64,000 nt of DNA from Agrobacterium rubi TR3 = NBRC 13261 (GCF_000739935.1 NZ_BBJU01000029.1:1-64000), one strand, 5' to 3'; counted from the stretch's first letter, positions 43,630 through 53,407 are shown. The notes: generated by a model not told the origin, from the letters alone. A program made the numbers and translations.

Positions 43630-44736
43630 ATGATGTCTTTTGCCAAGAGAGAACCGTTGAAATTTGCCTACTGGGTCCCCAATGTCTCGGGCGGTCTGGT
43701 CATTTCCAACATTGAGCAGCGGACCAGCTGGACAATTGAATATAACAGAAAGCTGGCGCAAATCGCCGAAGCCAACGGTTTTGATTACGCTTTGAGCCAG
43801 ATACGGTTCACCGCCGGTTATGGCGCGGAATTCCAGCATGAATCGGTGGCGTTTAGTCATGCGCTGTTGGAATCCACGACCACGTTGAAAGTGATTGCCG
43901 CTCTTCTTCCAGGACCGTGGAACCCTGCGCTTGCAGCCAAGCAGATTGCGACGATCAACCATCTGACCAATGGCCGCGTTGCGGTCAACATCGTCAGCGG
44001 CTGGTTCCGTGGAGAGTTTCATGCCATCGGAGAGCATTGGCTCGACCACGACGAACGTTACCGCCGCTCCGAGGAGTTCATCAGGGCGTTGCGGGGTATC
44101 TGGACCGAGGAGAACTTTACCTTCAGCGGTGATTTCTATCGCTTCAACGACTATTCTCTGAAGCCGAAACCCTTGGACCCGCAACCCGAAATCTTTCAGG
44201 GCGGCTCCTCGCGCGCAGCTCGTGATATGGCGTCGCGTGTCTCGGATTGGTACTTCACCAACGGCAATACGCCGGAGGAAATCGGCAAACAGGTTGCCGA
44301 CATTCAAGGCAAGGCGAAGGAAAATGGCCATACCGTGCGTGTCGGCGTCAACGCTTTCGCAATCGTTCGCGAGACGGAAGAGGAGGCAAAAGCGGTTCTG
44401 GCCGAGATCATTGAAAAGGCCAATCCTGACGCCGTCAACGCGTTCGGCCATGAGGTCAAGAATGCCGGTAAGTCCTCACCGGAAGGCGAAGGCAACTGGG
44501 CGAAATCCTCCTTCGATGATCTGGTACAGTATAATGACGGCTTTCGATCAAATCTCATCGGAACGCCCAGACAGGTCGCCGAGCGTGTGGTCGCTCTGAA
44601 GCGCGCCGGCGCCGATCTCATCCTCCTTGGCTTTCTGCACTTCCAGGAGGAGGTCGAATATTTCGGCAAGCATGTGATTCCTCTGATCCGTGAAATCGAG
44701 GACGCCGAGACCGTGAGGGCGGTGGCGGCAGAGTAG
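43630..44736 (+). CDS. sfnG: FMNH2-dependent dimethylsulfone monooxygenase
   Basis: A 368-residue flavin-dependent monooxygenase of the bacterial luciferase-like fold. It begins FAYWVPNVSGGLVISNIEQRT and includes GFDYALSQIRFTAGYG, NHLTNGRVAVNIVSGWFRGE and HDERYRRSEEFI, which place it in the SfnG/SsuD group. SfnG turns dimethylsulfone to methanesulfinate so that its sulfur can be used. ATG at 43630 with GAGAGGAA upstream; a second ATG follows. The usual partners (msu/ssu genes, an NADH:FMN reductase, SfnR) are not in the window, so reduced FMN must come from elsewhere. Confidence 0.9.
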   Translation: MMSFAKREPLKFAYWVPNVSGGLVISNIEQRTSWTIEYNRKLAQIAEANGFDYALSQIRFTAGYGAEFQHESVAFSHALLESTTTLKVIAALLPGPWNPALAAKQIATINHLTNGRVAVNIVSGWFRGEFHAIGEHWLDHDERYRRSEEFIRALRGIWTEENFTFSGDFYRFNDYSLKPKPLDPQPEIFQGGSSRAARDMASRVSDWYFTNGNTPEEIGKQVADIQGKAKENGHTVRVGVNAFAIVRETEEEAKAVLAEIIEKANPDAVNAFGHEVKNAGKSSPEGEGNWAKSSFDDLVQYNDGFRSNLIGTPRQVAERVVALKRAGADLILLGFLHFQEEVEYFGKHVIPLIREIEDAETVRAVAAE

Positions 44737-44777
44737 ATACAACATGCTGGTCGGTTGGCTGGTGGTACGACAAGAAA

Positions 44778-44807
44778 CAAACCCGCAGTTATCGATCTGC
44801 GGGTTTG
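44778..44807 (-). terminator. Intrinsic terminator between convergent sfnG and ydcF-like gene
   Basis: CAAACCCGCAG and CTGCGGGTTTG form a perfect 11-base stem with an eight-base loop. On the minus strand TTTCTTG follows, so it ends transcription from the gene at 44809-45510 and may serve sfnG as well. Confidence 0.75.
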
Positions 44808-44808
44808 C

Positions 44809-45510
44809 TTATGGCGTGATGCTGTTTCGCAACCCGTTGTTGCCCTTGCCAAGGCCGGTGATATCGCGTGCAGCGACGGCCACGAACTTGATATATTCGA
44901 TGATCATGGTGCGCACGACATCCGGGTTTACGAACCAGTTGGTGCGGGCCAGATCCGAATTGATGACGGGGTAGGCGATGAAATTCGTATCGGGGCTTGT
45001 GCTGCGCAACTCGTGAAGCGAGCGATGCATGTGGTAATTGTTGGTGACGATGACGACCGATGTGTAGCCGCGATCCTTGATCCATTTCGACGCTTCGTTG
45101 GCGTTGCCGATCGTATCGACGGCCTGATAACCCATGTCCACGCAGCAGGCAAAAAGATCAGAAGAGCTTTGCGTCATCTTTCTGATCTGGGCGCGGCTAG
45201 TGGCGGGGTTGACGCCGGAGATCAGCAATCGCTTGCCAACGCCATCCCGAAGCAGGCCGACGGCCTGATCTATGCGCAGATAGCCTCCGGTCAGAACGAT
45301 GATAGCATCCGCCTTGGTGCCGGAGGGCGGCCGCATGGATGCAACGGAATCGGCAAACCACAGGAAACCACCGAAAACAGCGCCGACAATGACCACGCAA
45401 AGCAGAATGGTTATCCGCACGAAACGGCGCAAACGACCGCGACGTGAAAGCCATCCGTTTCGCGTCGTTGTGGTCGATTCGTCATCAGGGTCTGTGCGAC
45501 TCATTGCCAT
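44809..45510 (-). CDS. YdcF/ElyC-like DUF218 membrane protein
   Basis: A 233-residue protein with one N-terminal membrane helix (ITILLCVVIVGAVFGGFLWF, about 34-53) and a DUF218 domain in the periplasm: ADAIIVLTGGYLRIDQAVGLL, RLLISGVNP, NEASKWIKDRGYTSVVIVTN and the conserved NNYHMHRS. DUF218 proteins such as SanA and ElyC act in envelope and peptidoglycan balance in enteric bacteria; the exact role here is unknown. It follows ftsX on the same strand by 73 bp, so it may belong to the ftsEX transcript, and ends in a strong terminator. Confidence 0.87.
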   Translation of the reverse strand: MAMSRTDPDDESTTTTRNGWLSRRGRLRRFVRITILLCVVIVGAVFGGFLWFADSVASMRPPSGTKADAIIVLTGGYLRIDQAVGLLRDGVGKRLLISGVNPATSRAQIRKMTQSSSDLFACCVDMGYQAVDTIGNANEASKWIKDRGYTSVVIVTNNYHMHRSLHELRSTSPDTNFIAYPVINSDLARTNWFVNPDVVRTMIIEYIKFVAVAARDITGLGKGNNGLRNSITP

Positions 45511-45583
45511 GAGTTATCCATAAGCTTGCATGAAGACAAGGAACAGGCAGTTGTGGCGACTTGGTGGCGCACGCCTCGCTGTC

Positions 45584-46588
45584 TTACACACCTTCACTTT
45601 TCGAAGGATCGGAACGAACGCGATCAATGTCATCGATGGTGCGAATGACGGTGAGGCGTGCCGTGAGCGTGGTCAGCAGAGCGATCACCATCATGGTTGC
45701 GAAAATGCCGATATAGCCCTCCACGCCCACCGAAAAGGAGCCGAACAAGGCGCTGGCCTGATCGCTTTGTGGGGTGGCGAGCGAACGCGATTGCCAAAAT
45801 CCAGCTGCGAGAAAGACGGCGGCCGCCAAGGCGCTGCCGGCTCCCGAACCCTTTAGACTGATTTTCAAAAAGTGCTTTTGAAATTCTCGTGCGACGAAGC
45901 TGCTTTCCGCGCCAACGAAATGCAGAACCTCGACGATATGCCGGTTTCCCGAGAGCGCACCGCGTGTGGCAAAAACCACCGTCAAAACCATGGCGCTGAA
46001 GACCAGGATCAGCACGCCGAGCCCGATCATGACCGTGGTATGGGCCATGGAGACCAGACGATCGACCCAGGTGCGGTGGTCATCGAGAAAGGCCTGCGGT
46101 ATTTCCGTTTTCAGCATCGCACGCATGGCTTCGAAATCGGGCGGGTTGGTTTCATCGATGGTGATGATGACGAGGCGCGGGACTGGCAGTTCGGACAGAT
46201 CGAGGCCTGCGCCAAGCCAGGGCTCCAGAAGACGCGCGGTCGCGGCTTCATCCATGACGGTGCCTTCGCGCGTACCGACGAAGCCCAAAGCCAGATTACG
46301 GGCCTTGTTGAGTGCGGCATCCATATCCAGCCCTTCCTCGGGCTTGATCTGGATGGTGATCTCGCGGGAAATCTGGCTTTGCCAGCTGGTGGCCGTGGTG
46401 CGCACCATGCTGACGGCACCAAGCGTCAGGCATGCCAGAAACGCCATGATCGCGATGACGACAATCAGCGCATTGCCCTGAATATTGGACGGCGGCAGGA
46501 TCGGCGCCATCGGGCGGATGCGCATTTGCGGCAGCTTGGGTGCGGCTTTCTGTTCGGGCTTGAGTGGCTTTCGGTTCATCTCATTCAT
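45584..46588 (-). CDS. ftsX: Cell division ABC transporter permease FtsX
   Basis: A 334-residue membrane protein with the FtsX layout: a cytoplasmic N-terminus, first helix at about 38-63, a periplasmic loop (about 64-195) and three more helices with MVLTVVFATRGALSGNRHIV between. FtsX with FtsE regulates peptidoglycan hydrolases at the septum. The longer N-terminal tail rich in Pro and Lys (QKAAPKLPQMRIRPMAPIL) is usual in rhizobia. Its start overlaps the ftsE stop by eight bases. Confidence 0.92.
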   Translation of the reverse strand: MNEMNRKPLKPEQKAAPKLPQMRIRPMAPILPPSNIQGNALIVVIAIMAFLACLTLGAVSMVRTTATSWQSQISREITIQIKPEEGLDMDAALNKARNLALGFVGTREGTVMDEAATARLLEPWLGAGLDLSELPVPRLVIITIDETNPPDFEAMRAMLKTEIPQAFLDDHRTWVDRLVSMAHTTVMIGLGVLILVFSAMVLTVVFATRGALSGNRHIVEVLHFVGAESSFVAREFQKHFLKISLKGSGAGSALAAAVFLAAGFWQSRSLATPQSDQASALFGSFSVGVEGYIGIFATMMVIALLTTLTARLTVIRTIDDIDRVRSDPSKSEGV

Positions 46589-47240
46589 AAACGTCGAGCC
46601 GCCCTTCGGTCAGAATCATGCGACGCGCATCCACCTGATCCATCAGACCGAAATCATGGGTGGCGATAACGACGGCCGTACCCAAGCGGTTCAACTCCAT
46701 GAACAGATTGAGGAGCCGTTTTGCCATGGGAGGATCGACGTTACCGGTCGGCTCGTCGGCAAGAAGAATTTCCGGCTGGTCCATCAGTGCGCGCGCGATC
46801 GCTGCGCGCTGCTTTTCACCACCGGACAGGATCGGCGGCAAGACATTGATGCGTTCGCCCAAGCCCACCCATTTCAAAAGCTCTATCACATCATTGCGAT
46901 AAGCGCTCTCTTCCTTGCCACGCACGCGCAGAGGCAGGGCCACATTTTCGTACGTGGTGAGATGATCCAGCAGGCGAAAATCCTGAAACACGATGCCGAC
47001 GCGGCGGCGCAGCAACGGCAGCTCGCTGCGCGGGATGCGCGACACATCGCGGCTGAACATGCGAATATGCCCGCGTGTCGGCTGCAGCGACATGAGCAGC
47101 AGGCGCAAAAGGGTGGTTTTGCCCGCGCCGGAGGGACCGGTGAGAAACTGGAACGACCCTTTGGGAATATTGAACGTCATGTCCCGTAAAATTTCCGGGC
47201 CCATGCCGTACCGTAAACCGACATTTTCAAAGTGGATCAA
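46581..47240 (-). CDS. ftsE: Cell division ATP-binding protein FtsE
   Basis: A 219-residue ABC ATPase. It contains Walker A GPSGAGKTT, the Q-loop VFQDFRLL, signature LSGGEKQRAAIARA, Walker B ILLADEPTG and switch His in ATHDFGL. With FtsX it forms the divisome complex controlling cell-wall hydrolases. The start is a TTG at 47240 with GGAAG four bases upstream, giving IHFENVGLRYG; the open frame back to 47357 is arginine-rich and overlaps the presumed promoter. Divergent from the gene at 47432, with 191 bp between. Confidence 0.95.
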   Translation of the reverse strand: MIHFENVGLRYGMGPEILRDMTFNIPKGSFQFLTGPSGAGKTTLLRLLLMSLQPTRGHIRMFSRDVSRIPRSELPLLRRRVGIVFQDFRLLDHLTTYENVALPLRVRGKEESAYRNDVIELLKWVGLGERINVLPPILSGGEKQRAAIARALMDQPEILLADEPTGNVDPPMAKRLLNLFMELNRLGTAVVIATHDFGLMDQVDARRMILTEGRLDVYE

Positions 47241-47431
47241 CGAACTTCCAGTCTCTTGCTTCCGTGGTGAGCGATTCGCATCATTGTTTGAGCCTTTTAT
47301 ACCCAACGCACGGCGTGTGGGTGGCTTAAACAATGATCTTTGCGAAGCATTAACCAATTAAATTTACGACTGGTCAGGATTTCATTCAATGCCCAGTTTT
47401 ATGGGGCCGAAAACCTGACCGAGGGAACTTC

Positions 47432-48106
47432 ATGGCTATGTTCCGTTCATCTCGCCGGCACGCGGCATTCGATTTGGACCTTTTGATGCCGGAAACGCCG
47501 CCGCGCCACAAGGCGCAGGCACGTTCCAGCGAAGACATCGTAGATGCCGAGTTTGTCACGATAAAGGAAACGCCCGCACGTGACTACGGCAACGACAACC
47601 GGCGCGCGGCGTCTCAACGTAATGTGTCAAAGCCGTTTACGGGGCTGGATGCTTTTCGGATTGCGATAGAGCGCATCGACAGAAAATTATCGGGCCTTTC
47701 GGTCGATGGGTACTCGGCCATCGTTGCGGCAGCAGTCGTCGGCGTGTTTTTCCTGTCCGGCGGATTTGCGATGATCCTGCACAAAAACGAAGCCGTGGCG
47801 GCTGTCGTCGAGCCGCTTGGTATCAGCCACATCACCATTACTCCGCAGGACGCGGGCGGTATGGAAATCCTCGTCATCAATGGCATCGTTGAAAACAACA
47901 GTGGCGTGATGCAGGACATACCGGCTATTCGCGCCGACCTTTTCGTGGCGAAGGGCGAGAAGGTTGCCAGCATGTTGATCGAACCGCCGGTGTCGGAAAT
48001 CAAAGCGGGTACCCGCCAAGGCTTCACAGCCAAACTGCGCCACCCCGGTGGAAAAATACCTGAAATCAAGCTTTCTTTTGCGCAAACGGGTGTTTCCGAC
48101 CGCTGA
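47432..48106 (+). CDS. Single-pass membrane protein with FxLYD/DUF3426-like domain
   Basis: A 224-residue protein with a charged cytoplasmic N-terminal part (about 1-95), one membrane helix (YSAIVAAAVVGVFFLSGGFAMI, about 90-112) and a C-terminal beta domain (ISHITITPQDAGGMEILVIN, GVMQDIPAIRADLF, KAGTRQGFTAKL). The C-terminal domain resembles the FxLYD/DUF3426 folds. The zinc-ribbon seen in many relatives is absent. GAGGGAA precedes the ATG. The position between ftsE and hpt is conserved in rhizobia as far as I recall; function unknown. Confidence 0.8.
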   Translation: MAMFRSSRRHAAFDLDLLMPETPPRHKAQARSSEDIVDAEFVTIKETPARDYGNDNRRAASQRNVSKPFTGLDAFRIAIERIDRKLSGLSVDGYSAIVAAAVVGVFFLSGGFAMILHKNEAVAAVVEPLGISHITITPQDAGGMEILVINGIVENNSGVMQDIPAIRADLFVAKGEKVASMLIEPPVSEIKAGTRQGFTAKLRHPGGKIPEIKLSFAQTGVSDR

Positions 48107-48187
48107 TTATGCTACCGGACGCCCGTCTTACCATTTCGGCTGCCGGTCTCATCTGATACGGCGGGCCGGATCAGCGCAGGAGAAGGC

Positions 48188-48733
48188 ATGCCCGTCGTCC
48201 GTGGAAAAAATATCGAGCCGCTTTATACTGCCGAGCAGATCGCCGAGCGTAACTGCGAACTGGCCAAGCAGATCGCAACGGGACCGACCAATGACCTACT
48301 GGTCATTGCTGTCCTCAAGGGCTCTTTCATTTTCGCAGCCGACCTGATCCGCGCTTTGCACGATAGCGGGCTCGCGCCTGAAGTCGAGTTCATCACCCTT
48401 TCCAGCTATGGCACCGGCACGGTTTCGCAGGGCGTGCGGATCGTCAAGGACATCGATAGCGACGTGAAGGACCGGGATGTCCTGCTAATCGACGATATTC
48501 TCGAATCCGGCCGCACGCTGTTGTTTGCCAAGGAATTGCTCTACGAGCGCGGCGCACGCAATGTCTCGATTGCGGTGCTGTTGGATAAGACAGTCAAGCG
48601 CAAGGAAAAGCTCGAGGCTGATTATGTTGGCTTCGAATGCCCAGACTATTTCGTTGTCGGCTATGGCATGGATGTGGCTTACGCCTTCCGCGAACTGCCG
48701 TTCGTCGGCGTCGTCACAGGTGATGCCGAGTAG
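48188..48733 (+). CDS. hpt: Hypoxanthine phosphoribosyltransferase
   Basis: A 181-residue purine salvage enzyme that makes IMP or GMP from hypoxanthine or guanine and PRPP. The PRPP-binding motif is VLLIDDILESGRTL, and LLVIAVLKGSFIFAADLIRA and EVEFITLSSYGTGT are typical. The C-terminal DYFVVGYGMD holds the purine-binding residues. AGGAGAAGG lies upstream of the ATG. It stands alone, with cpdR 148 bp downstream. Confidence 0.95.
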   Translation: MPVVRGKNIEPLYTAEQIAERNCELAKQIATGPTNDLLVIAVLKGSFIFAADLIRALHDSGLAPEVEFITLSSYGTGTVSQGVRIVKDIDSDVKDRDVLLIDDILESGRTLLFAKELLYERGARNVSIAVLLDKTVKRKEKLEADYVGFECPDYFVVGYGMDVAYAFRELPFVGVVTGDAE

Positions 48734-48881
48734 GCCGCACTGCCTCGTTTTGCAACGATTGGTGGCCGATACAAGCATGGATTGTTAACCATGCCGCTGA
48801 GATGGCCGCTTTCATTTACCTCTTGCAAAGGGAAATGACCGAGTTTGAGCTCGCTGGAATGAATACCAGGAGCGATGGAAA

Positions 48882-49250
48882 ATGGCAAAAATACTGATTA
48901 CTGAAGACGAAGATGCATTGCGGACATTCGTGGCCCGCGCGTTGCGTCTTGATGGACACGAGACATACGAAGCCGCCGATGGCGAGCAGGGCTTCGAAAA
49001 GCTGAGCGAAGGCAAGTTCGACCTTCTGCTATCCGATATCCGCATGCCGGTGATGGATGGTATCGAGCTTGCACACCGCGCAGCCTCGCAATTCCCGAAC
49101 CTCAAGATCCTGCTGATGACGGGTTATGCCGAGCAGCGTGAGCGTGCCGATGACCTGATGGAAAAAATCATCGACGTGATCCCCAAGCCCTTTGCGCTGC
49201 CCGATATCCGCAAGGCGGTCGCGAGAGCTCTGGCCGCAGTTCCGGCCTGA
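48882..49250 (+). CDS. cpdR: Single-domain response regulator CpdR
   Basis: A 122-residue receiver domain without an output domain. The acidic pair DED (9-11), the phospho-acceptor Asp52 in LLLSDIRMPVMDG, the conserved Thr in LLMTGYAEQRERAD and Lys in PKPFALPDI are all present. This matches CpdR, which in Caulobacter and Sinorhizobium guides ClpXP proteolysis of cell-cycle proteins and is phosphorylated through CckA-ChpT. The C-terminal residues end in Pro-Ala. A strong terminator follows directly. Confidence 0.9.
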   Translation: MAKILITEDEDALRTFVARALRLDGHETYEAADGEQGFEKLSEGKFDLLLSDIRMPVMDGIELAHRAASQFPNLKILLMTGYAEQRERADDLMEKIIDVIPKPFALPDIRKAVARALAAVPA

Positions 49251-49273
49251 AACTTTCCCAATAGGGCGACGTG

Positions 49274-49296
49274 AGGGCGGTTTGACCGCCCTTTTT
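49274..49296 (+). terminator. Intrinsic terminator after cpdR
   Basis: AGGGCGG-TTTGA-CCGCCCT followed by TTTT forms a classical hairpin 24 bases after the cpdR stop. The next gene, on the opposite strand, ends at 49311. Confidence 0.85.
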
Positions 49297-49310
49297 GTTG
49301 ACTGATCCGA

Positions 49311-51971
49311 CTACTGGATGTCGAGAAGGCGTTCCAGATACCGACGCTCGACTTCGCCGGGCGGGTTGTTGCCCAGCTTTTCACGAATGGCTTCCAGAAT
49401 TTCACGGGCACGCTGAACATCGATTTCATCGGGCACGCGGACCTGATTGTCACCGAAATCAGGGCCATTGCTTTCACGCGGGCGACCGAGAGGATCGCGT
49501 CCGTTCTGACCGCCCTGTCCCATCATGCCTTCCTGGCCCTGGCCGGGTTGCTGACCCTGCTGACGCATGGCCTGCATCATCTGCCCCATCATGTCCTGAG
49601 CGCCTTGGCGCAGCGCATTGAGCGCATTGCCCTGACCCTGAACCGCCTGCTCGCCTTCGCTGTCGCCAAGCGCCTGGCCCGCACCCTTCATTTCCTGCTC
49701 AGCCTTGCCGAAGTTCTGTCCGGGCTCCATGCCGAGATCGCGCAAGCCCTTTTGCAGTTCACCCAATTGCTTGCCGAGGCCATCCTGCTGCTGGCGCAGG
49801 TTTTTCAACGCTTCGCGCAATTGTTCGGCTGTCATCTGGTCGGTCGGGTTTTGGCCCGGCTGCTGCTGCCCTTGCTGGCCGGGTGGTTGCTGGCCGTTCT
49901 CGCCCATTTGCGGGTCGCCACCATTTTCGCCCTGCGGTTGGTCGCCGTTCTGCATGCGGTCGCGAAGGGCCTGGTCCAGCTTGAAGGTTTCATCCATCAG
50001 CTTCTGCTGTTGCTGCATGATCTCGCCCAGCTTGTCGATCTGCTGGCGCAACTGGCTGTTCTGCTGTTGCTGCTGGCCTTGCTGTCCGCGCTGTGGTCGC
50101 CCGGCCTGAAGGTTGTTCATCATGCGCTGCATTTGCGACAGCATTTCCTGGGCGGCGTCACGGTTGCCGGAGCGGGCCAGATTTTCGATCTGGTTCATCA
50201 TGTTTTCCAGATCGCGCTGGCGCAGCACATTTTGAGCCTGTTGGTTCATATTGGCCTGCGGAGCGTTCTGCATGCGCTGGGCCAGTTCACTCATGAACTC
50301 GTTCATTGCTTCGCGCAGTTCCTGCATCAGCTTGGCGATTTCCTCATCACCTGCTTTTCGATCGATCGCCTCCGACAGGGCTTTCTGCGCATCGCGAAGT
50401 TTCTGTTCGGCCTGCGAGAGATCGCCGTCTTCAATGCCGAGTGCGATTTCCCACAGATAGTCCGAGGTGTTTTTCAACATCTCTTCATTACGGGCGAGCT
50501 TCATGCGTGTCTGCGCAGATTGCAGCAGAAGATAATGGGTGGTGTTGGGAATGGTCTCGTCAGGTCGCATGCCGACCGCTTCATTGAAAGCGATGGCTCT
50601 CGGCATCTGCCGCGTGTCGAGCGAGAAGATTTGGCGCTGCTCAACGATCGAGGCCGCTATCGGCTCTGCGAAATTCCGACCAGGCAGGATCATCTCCTGC
50701 GACGGGCTGCGGCCGGTTTGACCCATGCCATCGGTTGCGACAAGGGTGATGCGAACCTTTTTGCCGGCCATCGGATGTTCGGTCAGGTTGCGGCTGGTGA
50801 CTCCCTTCATGTCGCGCGGGTTCTGGCGCGGCAGGTCCAGCTTGAATTCCGGCGGTGGATAAAGCGGTGTTGCGCCGGCTGCAAGGCCTATAGGCTCGAT
50901 CACCGCATGGGCTTCGCGAATGCCATAGTCGTCTTTGGCGGTGAAGCCGATTTCCAAGGCGCCGTTCACGGCACGGCGGGGCAGATTATCGAATGCAATG
51001 GTCGGTGCTCTATCCGGGATGACGTTGAACTGCCAGTGCTGGCCATTGGCTTCCACCGTTCCGCTTTCAGACACCTCCATGGCGAAGGTTCGAGGTGCCC
51101 GTGGTGCTTCGGTTGCTTGCGGTTCTGTTGTCGCATCAGTCTGAGCATCGGCCTTGTCGTCCCCTTCCGGGGCGAGCGTCTTGATGTCCCCACCGACTTC
51201 GGGCTCGAAGGTGACGGTCTCGTCACCTTCGCCGCCGGTCATGCGGATGGTCAATTTCGAGGCCTGCGGCATGGAAACGGCATCCGTTGCGGCTGCGTTG
51301 TTGCCGGTCAGGAAGATCGGCGCTCGCCCGGTGTAGGAGGGCGGGGTCACCCATGCATCCAGCCGAATATCCGGATTGGCAGGCCCACCGGCAGGACGGT
51401 TGCGAAACGCATCGGCAATATCGCCAGCGCCATTCGAAAATGAAAAACCGAAAGCGGCAACCAGTAGCAGTGCTGGAATGGCGCGCAATGCCATCTGATC
51501 GTGGCGGGCGATGTCAGGCTGGGGAAGCCCTGCATCCAACGCGGCGATCCGCTGCGCCATGCGCAACTGGTGTTCTTTCCACAGCGCACGGGCGAATGGG
51601 GTTTCGAAGGCGGGTTCGTCTTCCTGCACGCCGACGGGCTGATGATCCAATCCATTCCGGCTTTCCAGCAGGCGCGATGCCTCGTCCTTCGTCGGCCATT
51701 TCAGGCGGGCAATCGGCAACAGAGACGTAATGAAGGCAAAGATGAGGACGAAGACCACGGCCCAGCGCAAGACATCCGGCATTTGGCGGTAAAGACCGAA
51801 CCAGGCGAGTGCGACGAACAGCGCGGCTATGGAAAGAGGCAGCAGCATGTTGGGTGCCAAGCGCTCTAAAACGATGACAAGCTTCGCGACGAAACGCTTG
51901 GACGCCACGCGACGCCCAAGGTCCGGTCTGTTTTCGAAAGCACCTTTTCCGCTATGCCTCGATGTGGTCAT
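49311..51971 (-). CDS. TIGR02302 / DUF4175 family large membrane protein
   Basis: An 886-residue protein of a family restricted to Alphaproteobacteria. Two hydrophobic helices lie at about 38-95, a further one at about 165-185, then a large periplasmic region. The C-terminal third is long, helical and very rich in Gln, Met, Asn and Gly (repeated QQ and PGQ stretches), likely coiled coil and partly disordered. Function unknown; an envelope role is likely. The start at 51971 (MTTSRHSGKG) has GGAG upstream; the frame is open 13 codons further. The low-complexity region makes long open frames on the opposite strand, which are not genes. Confidence 0.87.
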   Translation of the reverse strand: MTTSRHSGKGAFENRPDLGRRVASKRFVAKLVIVLERLAPNMLLPLSIAALFVALAWFGLYRQMPDVLRWAVVFVLIFAFITSLLPIARLKWPTKDEASRLLESRNGLDHQPVGVQEDEPAFETPFARALWKEHQLRMAQRIAALDAGLPQPDIARHDQMALRAIPALLLVAAFGFSFSNGAGDIADAFRNRPAGGPANPDIRLDAWVTPPSYTGRAPIFLTGNNAAATDAVSMPQASKLTIRMTGGEGDETVTFEPEVGGDIKTLAPEGDDKADAQTDATTEPQATEAPRAPRTFAMEVSESGTVEANGQHWQFNVIPDRAPTIAFDNLPRRAVNGALEIGFTAKDDYGIREAHAVIEPIGLAAGATPLYPPPEFKLDLPRQNPRDMKGVTSRNLTEHPMAGKKVRITLVATDGMGQTGRSPSQEMILPGRNFAEPIAASIVEQRQIFSLDTRQMPRAIAFNEAVGMRPDETIPNTTHYLLLQSAQTRMKLARNEEMLKNTSDYLWEIALGIEDGDLSQAEQKLRDAQKALSEAIDRKAGDEEIAKLMQELREAMNEFMSELAQRMQNAPQANMNQQAQNVLRQRDLENMMNQIENLARSGNRDAAQEMLSQMQRMMNNLQAGRPQRGQQGQQQQQNSQLRQQIDKLGEIMQQQQKLMDETFKLDQALRDRMQNGDQPQGENGGDPQMGENGQQPPGQQGQQQPGQNPTDQMTAEQLREALKNLRQQQDGLGKQLGELQKGLRDLGMEPGQNFGKAEQEMKGAGQALGDSEGEQAVQGQGNALNALRQGAQDMMGQMMQAMRQQGQQPGQGQEGMMGQGGQNGRDPLGRPRESNGPDFGDNQVRVPDEIDVQRAREILEAIREKLGNNPPGEVERRYLERLLDIQ

Positions 51972-52138
51972 CAATCCGTTCTCCCGGTTCTGGCCACCCG
52001 ATTTCGCCATTCCCGAAACGGCGAAACAATTCTATGCAACGGGAGTGAAGATAACACTCTTTATGGCGAAGACGAGAGGAAGCCTGCGCTAACGCCTGTT
52101 TTTACGCCCTATTCGCTCAATTGTGATCGCTTAACGGA

Positions 52139-53407
52139 TCACGCGAGCCATGGTGGGACGGAATCCAGCGCTATCAACTCTTCGTACGTCCCGCGTGGAC
52201 GGATGACGTGGAACGTGTCGCCCTTGACCAGAACTTCAGGCACCAGCAAACGGGAGTTGTAGGTTCCGGCCTGCACCGCACCATAGGCACCGGCGGAACT
52301 GACGGCAATGAGGTCGCCGGGTTCGGGTGTCGCCATGTCGCGGTCCAGCGCCAGGTAATCCCCCGTTTCGCAGACAGGACCGACAATATCCGCCTTGATG
52401 CGCGGGGCATCCGGTGAAGGTTGAGTGACTGGGCGAATGCCGTGATAGGCTTCATACAAGGTCGGGCGGATGAGGTCGTTCATCGCCCCATCAACGATCA
52501 CGAAGGTCTTTTCGCCGCCGTCTTTCACATAGATAACTTCCGTCACCAGGATTCCGGCATTGCCGACGATCAGGCGGCCCGGTTCGGTGATTATCTTGCA
52601 ATCCAGGCTCTTCAGCTCGTTTTTGACGATATAAGCGTAGGCATCCGGCAAAGGTGGTGGGTTGTTGTCTTCCCGATATGGAATGCCAAGACCGCCGCCG
52701 ATATCCACATGGCTGATCGTGTGACCATCGCCGCGCAGCGCTTCAACCAACGTCCGCAGCAAACGAAAGGCGGATTCGAACGGCTGCAATTCGGTGATCT
52801 GGCTACCGATATGCATGTCGATGCCGCTGACGACGATGCCGGGCAGAGTGGCTGCGTGGGTGTAGACCGCACGCGCGCGCTCATAGGGAATGCCGAACTT
52901 GTTTTCTTTTTTGCCGGTCGAAATCTTCGCGTGGGTCCCCGCATCGACATCGGGATTGATGCGGAAGGAGACATGCGCCTGTTTGCCAGCCTTGACCGCC
53001 CGCAGGTTCAACACCTCGAGCTCCGGTTCGGATTCGATGTTGAAGCAGTAGATGCCGGCTTCGAGCGCAAAATCCATTTCGGCAACGGTCTTGCCGACGC
53101 CGGAAAACATGATGCGGCTGGCGGGAATACCGGCCGCCAGCGCGCGGTGCAATTCGCCACCGGACACGACATCGACACCGGCACCCAGCTTTGCCAGCGT
53201 GGTAAGAACAGCCTGATTGGAGTTTGCCTTCATGGCGTAGCAGACCATCGCGTCTACATCGGCAAAGGCTTCCGAAAACACCTTGTAATGCCGCTCCAGC
53301 GTTGCCGTGGAATAGACGTAGAACGGCGTTCCAACGGCCTTGGCGATTTCAGGCACGGGAACGTTTTCGGCGTGAAGCACACCGTCGATGTAGTGAAAGT
53401 GGTTCAC
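52139..53407 (-). CDS. lysA: Diaminopimelate decarboxylase
   Basis: A 422-residue PLP-dependent enzyme, the last step of lysine biosynthesis, converting meso-diaminopimelate to lysine. The PLP lysine is in VCYAMKANSNQAVL (about residue 58), with GIDMHIGSQI, HVDIGGGLGIPY, ITEPGRLIVGNAG and the active-site Cys in GPVCETGDYL. Essential when lysine is absent. It follows a small lipoprotein gene and argH on the same strand, 11 bp after the lipoprotein stop. Confidence 0.97.
   Translation of the reverse strand: MNHFHYIDGVLHAENVPVPEIAKAVGTPFYVYSTATLERHYKVFSEAFADVDAMVCYAMKANSNQAVLTTLAKLGAGVDVVSGGELHRALAAGIPASRIMFSGVGKTVAEMDFALEAGIYCFNIESEPELEVLNLRAVKAGKQAHVSFRINPDVDAGTHAKISTGKKENKFGIPYERARAVYTHAATLPGIVVSGIDMHIGSQITELQPFESAFRLLRTLVEALRGDGHTISHVDIGGGLGIPYREDNNPPPLPDAYAYIVKNELKSLDCKIITEPGRLIVGNAGILVTEVIYVKDGGEKTFVIVDGAMNDLIRPTLYEAYHGIRPVTQPSPDAPRIKADIVGPVCETGDYLALDRDMATPEPGDLIAVSSAGAYGAVQAGTYNSRLLVPEVLVKGDTFHVIRPRGTYEELIALDSVPPWLA

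Noticed and set aside
47340..47365. CtrA site (TTAACCAATTAA) before ftsE
   Set aside because: The spacing between TTAA halves is four bases, not seven.
49548..51443. A 631-codon open frame opposite the TIGR02302 gene
   Set aside because: Its residues are Leu/His/Arg-rich shadow coding of the Gln/Met/Gly-rich real gene, with no ribosome site or family motif.
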